In this document: piece after piece, positions 57,493 to 64,000 of the stretch
Position numbering within the stretch: position 1 is the stretch's first letter
Layout: the number at the start of each line of letters is the position of its first letter
From: Geodermatophilus marinus
Lineage (GTDB): Bacteria; Actinomycetota; Actinomycetes; Mycobacteriales; Geodermatophilaceae
Direction: 5' to 3'
NCBI RefSeq assembly: GCF_003428645.1
Contig: NZ_QVQH01000020.1
Coordinates: 19,237-83,236, forward strand
Length of the DNA: 64,000 nucleotides
Made by a program: the position numbers and the translations under genes
Notes under the pieces: model-generated
Databases searched by the model: none
Seen by the model: only the letters and a program-made list of their open reading frames with translations
Told to the model about the DNA's origin: nothing

Positions 57493-57520
57493 CCCCGCCC
57501 CTCGCAGGCTCGGGGCGGGG
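57493..57520 (+). terminator. DSL inner hairpin before the DUF503 gene
   Basis: CCCCGCCCC (57493-57501) pairs exactly with GGGGCGGGG (57512-57520) around TCGCAGGCTC. The left arm GGACCCCGCTT is at 57482-57492; the right arm GGGACGGAGCC is degraded and contains the DUF503 SD (GGAG, 57529-57532). Folding would therefore compete with translation start. Confidence 0.55.
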
Positions 57521-57537
57521 CCCGGGACGGAGCCACC

Positions 57538-57831
57538 ATGTTCACCGGGTCGTTGACCGCGGACCTGCTGCTGGGTGACGTCCACTCGCTGAAGGGCAAG
57601 CGCTCCGTCGTCCGCCCCATCGTGGCCGAGCTGCGGCGTCGCTTCGCGGTGGCCGCCGCCGAGGTCGGGGACCTCGACCTGCACCGCCGCGTGCAGGTCG
57701 GGGTCGCCGCGGTGGCGGCCGACGCCGCCCAGGTCACCGACGTGCTCGACGCCTGCGAGCGGTTGCTGGCCGAGCGGCCCGAGGTGACGCTGCTGTCGAC
57801 GCACCGGCAGCTGTTCTCCGGGTCCGACTGA
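57538..57831 (+). CDS. DUF503 family protein
   Basis: 97 aa, the usual length. MFTGSLTADLLLGDVHSLKGKRSVVRPIVAELRRRFAVAAAEVGDLDLHRRVQVGVAAVA matches the family, which lies between infB and rbfA in many Gram-positives. It has a ferredoxin-like fold and no proven function. ATG at 57538 with GGAG five bases upstream. Confidence 0.94.
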   Translation: MFTGSLTADLLLGDVHSLKGKRSVVRPIVAELRRRFAVAAAEVGDLDLHRRVQVGVAAVAADAAQVTDVLDACERLLAERPEVTLLSTHRQLFSGSD

Positions 57832-57916
57832 GGCTCGGAGGCACCCGCGGTCCAGACCGGCGGCCGCACCCGTATCCCGTGCCCCCACCCGGGGGTGCCC
57901 GGCACCAGGAGGTCCG

Positions 57917-58441
57917 ATGGCCGACCCGGCTCGCGCGCGCAAGCTCGCCGTGCGCATCCGTCAGATCGTCTCGTCGGCGATCGAGACGCAGATCAAGGAC
58001 CCCCGTCTGGGGATGGTGACCGTCACCGACGCCCGCGTGACCGGTGACCTCCGCGAGGCGACCGTCTTCTACACCGTGTACGGCGACGCCGGTCAGGTCG
58101 AGGACTCCGCCAAGGCCCTGGCCTCGGCCACCGGCGTGCTGCGCTCGACCGTGGGGCGGCAGACGGGCATCAAGTTCGTCCCGACGCTCACCTTCGTCGC
58201 CGACCACGTGCCCGACACCGCGCGGGAGCTCGACGCCGCGCTGGAGCGCGTTCGGCACGCCGACGCCGAGCTCGCCCGCATCCGCCAGGGCGCCCGCTAC
58301 GCCGGCGAGGCCGACCCCTACCGGCGCCCCGCGGTCGAGGACGACGACGACCCCGACGGCGCCGGGACTGCCGATGACGGTGTCGGCACGGACACCGGCG
58401 CCACCGACACCGGCGCTACCGAGATCAGGAGCCACTCGTGA
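57917..58441 (+). CDS. rbfA: Ribosome-binding factor A
   Basis: 174 aa KH-like factor for 16S rRNA maturation. Core: ADPARARKLAVRIRQIVSSAIETQIKDPRLGMVTVTDARVTGDLREATVFYTVYGD and GIKFVPTLTFVADHVPDTARELDAALERVRHADAELARIRQGA. The acidic C-terminal tail of about 45 residues is lineage-specific. ATG at 57917 with AGGAGG upstream. Confidence 0.96.
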   Translation: MADPARARKLAVRIRQIVSSAIETQIKDPRLGMVTVTDARVTGDLREATVFYTVYGDAGQVEDSAKALASATGVLRSTVGRQTGIKFVPTLTFVADHVPDTARELDAALERVRHADAELARIRQGARYAGEADPYRRPAVEDDDDPDGAGTADDGVGTDTGATDTGATEIRSHS

Positions 58442-58680
58442 GCGAGAACGACCCGGATCCGCACCTGCCCGACGAGGGGCTGGAGCGCTCGGAGCTGGGC
58501 GGCCGGCCGCAGCCGGACGCCGGTGACCCCACCCGGGGCGGTCGCCGTGGCGCGGTGGGGGAGACCGCCGGCATCGCCGCCGACTCCCCGGACGACGGGT
58601 CGCAGTACCCCGTCGGGGGAGGCCGGGTGACCGAGGAGGAGGACGCCCCCCCGGTGGCCGACCCGGGCCCGTCCGAGTGA
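58438..58680 (+). CDS. Small acidic disordered protein coupled to rbfA
   Basis: 80 aa, no family recognised. It is hydrophilic and acidic (SENDPDPHLPDEGLERSELGG ... TEEEDAPPVADPGPSE), with no predicted fold, TM or Cys. Its GTG overlaps the rbfA stop and its stop overlaps the GTG of the DHH gene, both as GTGA. This double coupling supports translation and suggests it keeps the DHH gene linked to rbfA. Confidence 0.6.
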   Translation: MSENDPDPHLPDEGLERSELGGRPQPDAGDPTRGGRRGAVGETAGIAADSPDDGSQYPVGGGRVTEEEDAPPVADPGPSE

Positions 58681-59696
58681 CCCTCTCGCCGCCCCGGGGC
58701 AGCGACCTGACGGCGGAGGCGACCGCGGTCCTGGCCGCCGCCGCCGCGGACCGGGCGACCGTCGTCCTCTCCGGGCACGTGCAGCCCGACGCCGACGCGC
58801 TGGGCAGCACCCTGGCCCTGGCCGAGGGGCTGCGCCGCCGCGGCGCCCGTGTGCTGCCCACCTTCCCGGAACCGTTCACGCTGCCGGCGTCCCTGGCCTG
58901 GCTGCCCGGGGCCGACGCGCTGGTGCCCTCCTCGGAGGTGCCCGCGTCGCCGGACGTCTTCGTCAGCCTGGACGCGGCCTCGCCGGCCCGGCTGGGGGAG
59001 CTCGCCCCGCTCCTGCAGCGGGCCGGCACCTCCGTCGTCGTCGACCACCACGCCAGCAACCCCGGGTTCGGGCGGGTGCGGGTGGTCGACCCCGCCGCTC
59101 CGGCCACGGTGACCCTGGTGGCCGACCTGCTCGACGGCCTCGGGGTGCAGCTAGACCGGCGGCTGGCCACCTGCCTCTACGCGGGGCTGGCCGCCGACAC
59201 CGGCTCCTTCCGGTTCGGCAGCACCCGGCCGGACACCCACGAGCTGGCCGCCCGCCTGCTGGCCACGGGGATCGACCACGCGGCGATCAGCCGGCGGCTG
59301 TTCGACACCGCGCCGTTCAGCTGGCTCGGCCTGCTGTCGGTGGTCGCCGGGCGGGCGACGCTCGAGCCCGACGTCGGCGCCGGCCTGGTCTGGACCTGGT
59401 CGAGCACCGCGGAGGCCGCCGAGCACGGGCTGCCCGGCGAGCAGCTCGAGGCGCTCGTCGACGTGGTCCGCGCAACCCAGGAGGCCGACGTCGCCTGCGT
59501 GCTCAAGGGTCAGGACGACGGCTCGTGGTCGGTGTCGCTGCGCTCGCGCGGCGCCACGGACGTCGCCCGGGTCGCCGCGGCCCTCGGCGGCGGCGGCCAC
59601 AGCGCCGCGGCGGGCTTCACGTCGGACCGGGACCGCGAGGGCACCGTGGCCGCCCTCCGGTCCCTGCTGGGCGGGCCCGCGATCATGGTGTCGTGA
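58677..59696 (+). CDS. DHH-family phosphoesterase (NrnA-like)
   Basis: 339 aa. Metal-site motifs: VVLSGHVQPDADALGSTLALAEGL, VFVSLDAASP, VVVDHHASNPGF (DHH) and GLAADTGSFRFGS; the DHHA1 domain ends GGGGHSAAAGF. The family degrades nanoRNA, pAp or cyclic dinucleotides; M. tuberculosis Rv2837c at the same locus cleaves c-di-AMP and nanoRNA. GTG start. Confidence 0.93.
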   Translation: MTLSPPRGSDLTAEATAVLAAAAADRATVVLSGHVQPDADALGSTLALAEGLRRRGARVLPTFPEPFTLPASLAWLPGADALVPSSEVPASPDVFVSLDAASPARLGELAPLLQRAGTSVVVDHHASNPGFGRVRVVDPAAPATVTLVADLLDGLGVQLDRRLATCLYAGLAADTGSFRFGSTRPDTHELAARLLATGIDHAAISRRLFDTAPFSWLGLLSVVAGRATLEPDVGAGLVWTWSSTAEAAEHGLPGEQLEALVDVVRATQEADVACVLKGQDDGSWSVSLRSRGATDVARVAAALGGGGHSAAAGFTSDRDREGTVAALRSLLGGPAIMVS

Positions 59697-59730
59697 CCGC
59701 CCCGGGAGCCCCGGGCGCGGTCCCCGCGCC

Positions 59731-61047
59731 ATGATCGTCGAGGGCGGGAGGCGGGCGCCCGGCGTCCTGGCGCTGGCCGCCCCGGCGCTGGTCGTGCTGG
59801 CCGCGGAACCGCTGTACCTGCTGGTCGACACCGCCGTCGTCGGGAACCTCGGCACCGTGGCCCTCGGCGGGCTCGCCGTCGGCGGCGGCCTGCTGGCCTG
59901 GGCCGCGGCGCTGCTGAACTTCCTCGCCTACGGCACCACCGCGCGAGCCGCCCGGCGCGCGGGCGCGGGCGACCGGGCCGGAGCCGTCGCCGAGGGCGTG
60001 CAGGCCACCTGGCTCGCGCTCGCCCTCGGCGCGCTGGTGCTCGCCCTCTTCCAGGCCGCCGCGGGGCCCCTCACCCGGCTGCTCGCCGGTGGCGCCGGCC
60101 CGGTCGCCGAGGCGGGGGAGACCTGGCTGCGCGTCGCCTCCCTCGGCGCGCCGCTGCTGCTCGTCGCCCTGGCCGGCAACGGCTGGCTGCGCGGTGTCCA
60201 GGAGTTGCACCGCCCGGTGCGCTACGTCCTCGCCGGCAGCGCGGTCAGCCTCGTGCTCTGCCCCGTGCTCGTGTACCCGGCCGGCCTGGGGCTGGTCGGG
60301 TCGGCGGTCGCCAACGTCGCCGGCCAGGCGGTGTCGGCCGCGCTGTTCGTCCGGGCCCTGCTGCACGAGGGCGTGCCGTGGCGGCCGCGGGTGGGCGCGC
60401 TGCGGGCCCAGCTGGTCATCGGCCGGGACCTGCTGCTGCGGGCCGCCGTCCTGCAGGTCGCCTTCCTCGTCGCCACCGGCGTCGCCGCCCGGGTCGGGGC
60501 CGCGGCGCTCGGCGCCCACCAGATCGCCGTCCAGCTGTTCTTCTTCCTCGCCCTGGTGCTCGACGCCTACGCCATCGCCGCGCAGACCCTCGTCGGCCAG
60601 GCCCTCGGTGCCGGCCGGCCGGCGGACGCCCGCGCCACCGCCCGCCGCGTGACGCTGTGGGGACTCGGCACCGGTGTGCTGGTGGCCGCCGGGCTGCTCG
60701 CCCTGCGCCCGGTCGTGCCGCCGCTGTTCACCGACGACCCGGCGGTGGTCGCCCAGGCCGGCGTCGCGTGGTGGTTCCTCGCGGCGATCCAGCCGGCCGC
60801 CGGGGTCGTGTTCGCCCTCGACGGCGTGCTCATGGGCGCCGGGGACGTCGCGTGGCTCCGGACCGTCACGGTCGGCGCGGCCCTCGGTGGGTTCCTGCCG
60901 CTCTCGCTGCTCGCCGTCCCCCTCGGCTGGGGGTTGGCCGGCGTCTGGACCGGCCTCACCCTGTTCGTCGTCCTGCGGCTGGTGGCCGTGCTGGCCCGGG
61001 TGGCCGGCGACCGCTGGCTGCAGGCGCCTGGCACCGTGACGGCGTGA
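59731..61047 (+). CDS. MATE-family efflux transporter (DinF-like)
   Basis: 438 aa, about 12 TM helices in two six-helix halves. It begins VLALAAPALVVLAAEPLYLLVDTAVVGNLG, the MATE signature, and includes AAALGAHQIAVQLFFFLALVLDAYAIAAQTLVGQALGAG. Substrate unknown; the order DHH-dinF-truB is partly conserved in actinobacteria. ATG at 59731; the stop overlaps truB. Confidence 0.92.
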   Translation: MIVEGGRRAPGVLALAAPALVVLAAEPLYLLVDTAVVGNLGTVALGGLAVGGGLLAWAAALLNFLAYGTTARAARRAGAGDRAGAVAEGVQATWLALALGALVLALFQAAAGPLTRLLAGGAGPVAEAGETWLRVASLGAPLLLVALAGNGWLRGVQELHRPVRYVLAGSAVSLVLCPVLVYPAGLGLVGSAVANVAGQAVSAALFVRALLHEGVPWRPRVGALRAQLVIGRDLLLRAAVLQVAFLVATGVAARVGAAALGAHQIAVQLFFFLALVLDAYAIAAQTLVGQALGAGRPADARATARRVTLWGLGTGVLVAAGLLALRPVVPPLFTDDPAVVAQAGVAWWFLAAIQPAAGVVFALDGVLMGAGDVAWLRTVTVGAALGGFLPLSLLAVPLGWGLAGVWTGLTLFVVLRLVAVLARVAGDRWLQAPGTVTA

Positions 61048-61961
61048 GCCCCCGCAGACCCGACGCCGACGTCCCGCCCGCCCTCCTGTTGGTCGACAAG
61101 GCCGGCGGGATGACCTCGCACGACGTCGTGGCGCGCGCCCGCCGGGTGCTGTCGGTCCGCAGGGTCGGGCACGCGGGCACCCTCGACCCGATGGCGACGG
61201 GCCTGCTCGTGCTCGGTGTCGGCGCCGCCACCCGGCTGCTGGGACACGTGGGCGGGCACGACAAGACCTACGCGGCCACCATCCGGTTCGGGCGGACGAC
61301 GGTCACCGACGACCGCGAGGGCGAGGTGCTGACGACCACCTCGGCCGCCGCCCTGGACGAGGCCGCGGTGCGCGCCGCGCTGGCCGGCCAGACCGGCCCG
61401 CTGCTGCAGGTGCCCTCGTCGGTGAGCGCGGTCAAGGTCGCCGGGCGGCGCTCCTACGACCGGGTCCGCGCCGGCGAGGACGTCGTCCTCGAGCCGCGGG
61501 CGGTCACCGTGCACGCGCTGGAGGTGCACCGGGTCACCCGGCCCACCGCCGACCTGGTGGACGTCGACCTCACCGTGACCTGCTCGGCGGGCACCTACGT
61601 CCGCGCGATCGCCCGGGACGCCGGTGCCGCGCTCGGCGTGGGCGGCCACCTCACCGCGCTGCGCCGCACCGCCTCCGGGCCCTTCGCCGTCGACCGGGCC
61701 GCCCCGGTCGAGGACGCCGCGGGTGCCCTGGCCGCCGGCGGGGGGGCCGGCGTGCTGCCGCTGGCCGACGCCGCCCGCACCGTCTTCCCCGCGCGGGCGC
61801 TCACCGCCGAGGAGGCGGTCGCCCTCGGCCACGGCCGGCGGGTCGCCGCGACCGGTGCGCCGGGGCTGCACGCCGCGCTCGCCCCCGACGGCCGCCTCGT
61901 CGCCCTCGTCGAGGACGCCGGCCGGACCGCCCGGGTCACCGTGGGCTTCCCCGGCCCCTGA
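61044..61961 (+). CDS. truB: tRNA pseudouridine55 synthase TruB
   Basis: 305 aa. Catalytic Asp lies in RVGHAGTLDPMATGLLVLGVG. Other segments: LLVDKAGGMTSHDVVARARR, KTYAATIRFGRTTVTDDREGE, VSAVKVAGRRSYDRVRAG and CSAGTYVRAIARDAG. The C-terminal PUA-like domain is present. GTG start overlapping the MATE gene. Its 3' end overlaps the convergent larB by 26 bp. Confidence 0.96.
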   Translation: MSPRRPDADVPPALLLVDKAGGMTSHDVVARARRVLSVRRVGHAGTLDPMATGLLVLGVGAATRLLGHVGGHDKTYAATIRFGRTTVTDDREGEVLTTTSAAALDEAAVRAALAGQTGPLLQVPSSVSAVKVAGRRSYDRVRAGEDVVLEPRAVTVHALEVHRVTRPTADLVDVDLTVTCSAGTYVRAIARDAGAALGVGGHLTALRRTASGPFAVDRAAPVEDAAGALAAGGGAGVLPLADAARTVFPARALTAEEAVALGHGRRVAATGAPGLHAALAPDGRLVALVEDAGRTARVTVGFPGP

Positions 61962-62697
61962 CCCTCGCGGAAGAGGAAGCCATCCCTGCGTCAGCGGGCC
62001 CGTGACGGGGAAGAGCTTCCTGTGCCACCCCCCGGACCGAGCGCACGATCCGCGCCGCGGCCACCCCGGCCCCGAAGCCGTTGTCGATGTTGACCACCAG
62101 CACCCCCGGGGCGCAGGCGGTGAGCATGGTGAGCAGCGCGGCCAGCCCCTCGAAGGCGGCGCCGTAGCCCACCGACGTCGGGACGGCGACCACCAGGCGG
62201 TCGGTCAGCCCCGCGACCACGCTGGGCAGCGCGCCGTCCATCCCGGCGACGACGACGACCGCGTCGGCCACCGCGATGTCGGGGGCGACCGCCAGCACCC
62301 GGTGCACCCCGGCCACGCCCACGTCGTCCACCCGGTGGGCGCCGACCCCGCAGGCCCGCAGGGTGGCCGCGACCTCGGCCGCCACCGGTCCGTCGGAGGT
62401 GCCCGCCGTGAGCACCAGGACCTCGCCCACCGGGTCCGGGGGCGTGCCGACGAACGCGCAGCGCGCCGCCTCGTCGACCGCCGCCCCGGGCCACCGGGAG
62501 CGGACGGCGGCCGCGGTCGGCCCGTCCACCCGGGTGGCCCACGCGAAGCCGGCGCCCTCCAGCAGCGCGGCCAGGCAGGCGACCGTCTGCTCCGGGGTCT
62601 TGCCGGCCGCGTACACCACCTCGGGGGTGCCGGTCCGGCTGCCGCGGTCGAGGTCGAGGCGGGCGAACCCGAGGTCGGCGGTGCGGGGCGCGTCCAT
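61936..62697 (-). CDS. larB: Nickel-pincer cofactor biosynthesis protein LarB
   Basis: 253 aa. The C-terminal PurE-like domain has VLTAGTSDGPVAAEVAATLRACG, VVVVAGMDGALPSVVAGL, VPTSVGYGAAFEGLAALLTMLTACAPGVLVVNIDNGFGAG. LarB carboxylates and hydrolyses NaAD, the first step to the nickel-pincer nucleotide of lactate racemase and related enzymes. ATG at 62697. No larC, larE or larA is in the window. The last 20 or so residues run over the end of truB. Confidence 0.9.
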   Translation of the reverse strand: MDAPRTADLGFARLDLDRGSRTGTPEVVYAAGKTPEQTVACLAALLEGAGFAWATRVDGPTAAAVRSRWPGAAVDEAARCAFVGTPPDPVGEVLVLTAGTSDGPVAAEVAATLRACGVGAHRVDDVGVAGVHRVLAVAPDIAVADAVVVVAGMDGALPSVVAGLTDRLVVAVPTSVGYGAAFEGLAALLTMLTACAPGVLVVNIDNGFGAGVAAARIVRSVRGVAQEALPRHGPADAGMASSSARVRGRGSPR

Positions 62698-62734
62698 GCC
62701 GCCAGTCTCGGCCCGCCGTCCCGCTCCCTGCGCG

Positions 62735-63415
62735 TCAGCCCCGGGCGACCCGCCCGAGCAGGGAGTCGTCGAGGTGGGCGAGGAGGTCGGCCGGGTCGGC
62801 GTAGACCTCGTCGGCGCCGGCCTCCACCAGCTCGCCGCGCCCGATCCCACCGCAGGTCACCGCGATGCAGGGCAGGCCGGCGTCCTTGGCGGACCGGACG
62901 TCCCAGACGGTGTCGCCGACCGCCACGGTCCGGGCGGGGTCCAGGCCGTGGTCGGCCGCCGCCGTCTGCAGCAGGTCCGGTGCCGGCTTGGCGGAGGTGA
63001 CGTCGGCCGACGTGGTCGCGCCGGCGACGGCGTCCCCGGCCCCGATGGCCGGCTGCATCCACTCGAGGTCGGACTCCGCGCCGCTGGTCGCCAGCACCAC
63101 GGCCAGGCCCCGCTCCTCGCACGCGCTGAGCAGCTCGGCCACCCGTGGGAAGGCCACCACCTGGTCGCGCAGGGCCTCGTAGCGCCGGCTGTGCGCCTCG
63201 ACCACCTCGTCGGTGCCGGGGACGTCGTCCCCCAGGAGGTGGCCCACCAGCTCGGCGCTGGCGATGCCGATCGAGCGGTGGCAGTCGGCCATGGACACGT
63301 CGGTGTGCCCGGTGTCGCGGAAGGCCTGCCACCAGGCCAGGACGTGCAGGTAGTTGGTGTCCAGGAGGGTGCCGTCGACGTCGAAGAGGACGCCGGGCCG
63401 GGCCGACGGGGTCAT
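62735..63415 (-). CDS. HAD-superfamily phosphatase
   Basis: 226 aa. Motif I is LFDVDGTLLDTN with Asp12 and Asp14, motif II LATSGAESD, Lys in SAKPAPDLL, motif IV VAVGDTVWDVRSAKDAGL. A helical cap (residues about 20-90) makes it subfamily I, phosphoglycolate-phosphatase/beta-phosphoglucomutase type. Substrate unknown. ATG at 63415; 37 bp upstream of larB on the same strand, possibly one operon. Confidence 0.92.
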   Translation of the reverse strand: MTPSARPGVLFDVDGTLLDTNYLHVLAWWQAFRDTGHTDVSMADCHRSIGIASAELVGHLLGDDVPGTDEVVEAHSRRYEALRDQVVAFPRVAELLSACEERGLAVVLATSGAESDLEWMQPAIGAGDAVAGATTSADVTSAKPAPDLLQTAAADHGLDPARTVAVGDTVWDVRSAKDAGLPCIAVTCGGIGRGELVEAGADEVYADPADLLAHLDDSLLGRVARG

Positions 63416-63498
63416 CGGGTCATCGTCGTCCGCGGCCGGACCCGGCGCAGGACGGGTGGCGGGGTTGACCGCGCGCCCGGCCGGGAACGGGGGAGCCC

Positions 63499-63837
63499 AT
63501 GAGCGTCGTGAAGATCAACGCCATCACCGTGCCCGAGGACCGGCAGGAGCGCTTCGAGGAGCGCTTCCGCGGTCGCGCCGGGGCCGTGGAGAGCACGCCG
63601 GGGTTCGAGTGGTTCGAGCTGCTGCGCCCCCGGGAGGGCACCGACCAGTACCTCGTCTACACCCGCTGGAGCAGCGAGGAGGCCTACGAGGCGTGGCAGA
63701 ACAGCCAGGACTTCGACCGCGCGCACGCCGGCGGCGGCGACACCCTGGCCCCCGCGGCGGCCGGCTCCAGCCACCTGTGGAGCTACGAGGTGATCGAGTA
63801 CGCCGGCCCGCGGGTGCACCAGGAGGGCCAGGCCTGA
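63499..63837 (+). CDS. MhuD-like heme-degrading monooxygenase (ABM domain)
   Basis: 112 aa ferredoxin-like dimer of the antibiotic-biosynthesis-monooxygenase fold. MSVVKINAITV and FELLRPREGTDQYLVYTRW resemble M. tuberculosis MhuD. The residues needed there, Asn7, Trp66 and the heme His (here His76 in DRAHAGG), are present in register. MhuD breaks heme to mycobilin and iron. GAACGGGGGAG precedes the ATG at 63499. No heme-uptake genes are in view. Confidence 0.85.
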   Translation: MSVVKINAITVPEDRQERFEERFRGRAGAVESTPGFEWFELLRPREGTDQYLVYTRWSSEEAYEAWQNSQDFDRAHAGGGDTLAPAAAGSSHLWSYEVIEYAGPRVHQEGQA

Positions 63838-63857
63838 GGCGCGTTATGGGGGTTGAC

Positions 63858-64000
63858 TTATGCAACCCTCAGCTCGGCGGCGTGAACCCGTAGCAGGGTG
63901 TGCGCGGCGATGGTGGCGGCGGTGCGGGTCAGCAGGCCCCAGAAGGTGTGGGCGCCGTGGCGGGCCAGTTCCATCCGGTCGGTGAGCTCGCCGAAGGTGA
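63858..64000 (-). mobile_element. 3' end of a transposase gene (insertion sequence at right edge)
   Basis: The minus strand ends an ORF with TFGELTDRMELARHGAHTFWGLLTRTAATIAAHTLL and stop TAA at 63858-63860; 46 codons are visible. The pattern of a conserved Glu followed by a WGLLTR helix and AAHTLL resembles the C-terminus of IS982-type transposases, though the family is tentative. The IS end, with its inverted repeat, probably lies within 63838-63857 next to the monooxygenase gene stop. Confidence 0.5.

Noticed and set aside
53463..57905. Very long minus-strand frame opposite infB
   Set aside because: A 1480-codon frame composed of Gly/Ala/Arg-rich sequence antisense to infB repeats; typical GC-rich shadow.

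Overview
The window looks like chromosome of a very GC-rich (well above 70% by eye) aerobic actinomycete. Gene order, protein length and start-codon use (many GTG starts, one TTG, one probable CTG, several leaderless-looking promoters) best fit the Geodermatophilaceae (Blastococcus, Geodermatophilus or Modestobacter type). This placement rests on recognised proteins and conserved synteny, not on a database search.

Layout. 1-536 is the 5' part of a CbiM/NikM metal-uptake permease with a Nur-like box in its promoter. 883-5289 is the nitrogen block amtB-glnK-glnD. 5290-8720 is an accessory island between glnD and ffh: a Cys-rich mini-protein, a USP-like plus release-factor-like (baeRF) gene pair, a winged-helix regulator and a heliorhodopsin. 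8721-11389 is ffh plus an amidohydrolase. 11393-19540 is a second accessory stretch: a two-component system facing a secreted acidic protein, proS, an AraC regulator and a molybdopterin oxidoreductase. 19785-30322 is a conserved block, rpsP-khpA-rimM-trmD-nudix-rplS-lepB-[pseudo-receiver regulator]-rnhB-DUF2469-yraN-comM-dprA-xerC. 30440-36741 carries whiG, an M23 peptidase and rpsB-tsf-pyrH-frr-cdsA. 36708-42738 holds a DUF952-GNAT fusion, an RNA methyltransferase overlapping ppk2, a mucin-like membrane protein, rlmN and a VIT-type transporter. 43020-50108 is the isoprenoid/envelope block (DUF2631-like, dxr, site-2 protease, ispG, GNAT, PBP lipoprotein). 50125-63837 holds hemerythrin, ferritin-like genes, rimP-nusA-ylxR-infB-DUF503-rbfA-DHH-MATE-truB, then larB, a HAD phosphatase and an MhuD-like monooxygenase. 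The last 143 bases are the 3' end of a transposase.

How the genes work together. Most are housekeeping: ribosome and translation factors, tRNA/rRNA modification, secretion (ffh, lepB), MEP isoprenoid synthesis, phospholipid synthesis, DNA processing, and nitrogen sensing.

The most unusual signal is not a protein. At least eight gaps carry a stem-loop family, usually starting directly after a stop codon. It has an outer stem GG-(A/G)-CCC...GGGCC with one unpaired purine, covarying stem sequences, and a conserved 10-base loop close to TCGCAGGCTC. I call these decaloop stem-loop (DSL) elements. They look like a genome-wide family of terminators or RNA 3' ends, in two places amplified into 92-99 bp tandem repeats. 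Other points of interest are the heliorhodopsin, the USP/baeRF pair, a regulator with a dead receiver domain, a three-repeat PhoB-type operator, a DUF952-GNAT fusion, a CTG-initiated rseP and a 178-bp antisense overlap between an RNA methyltransferase and ppk2.
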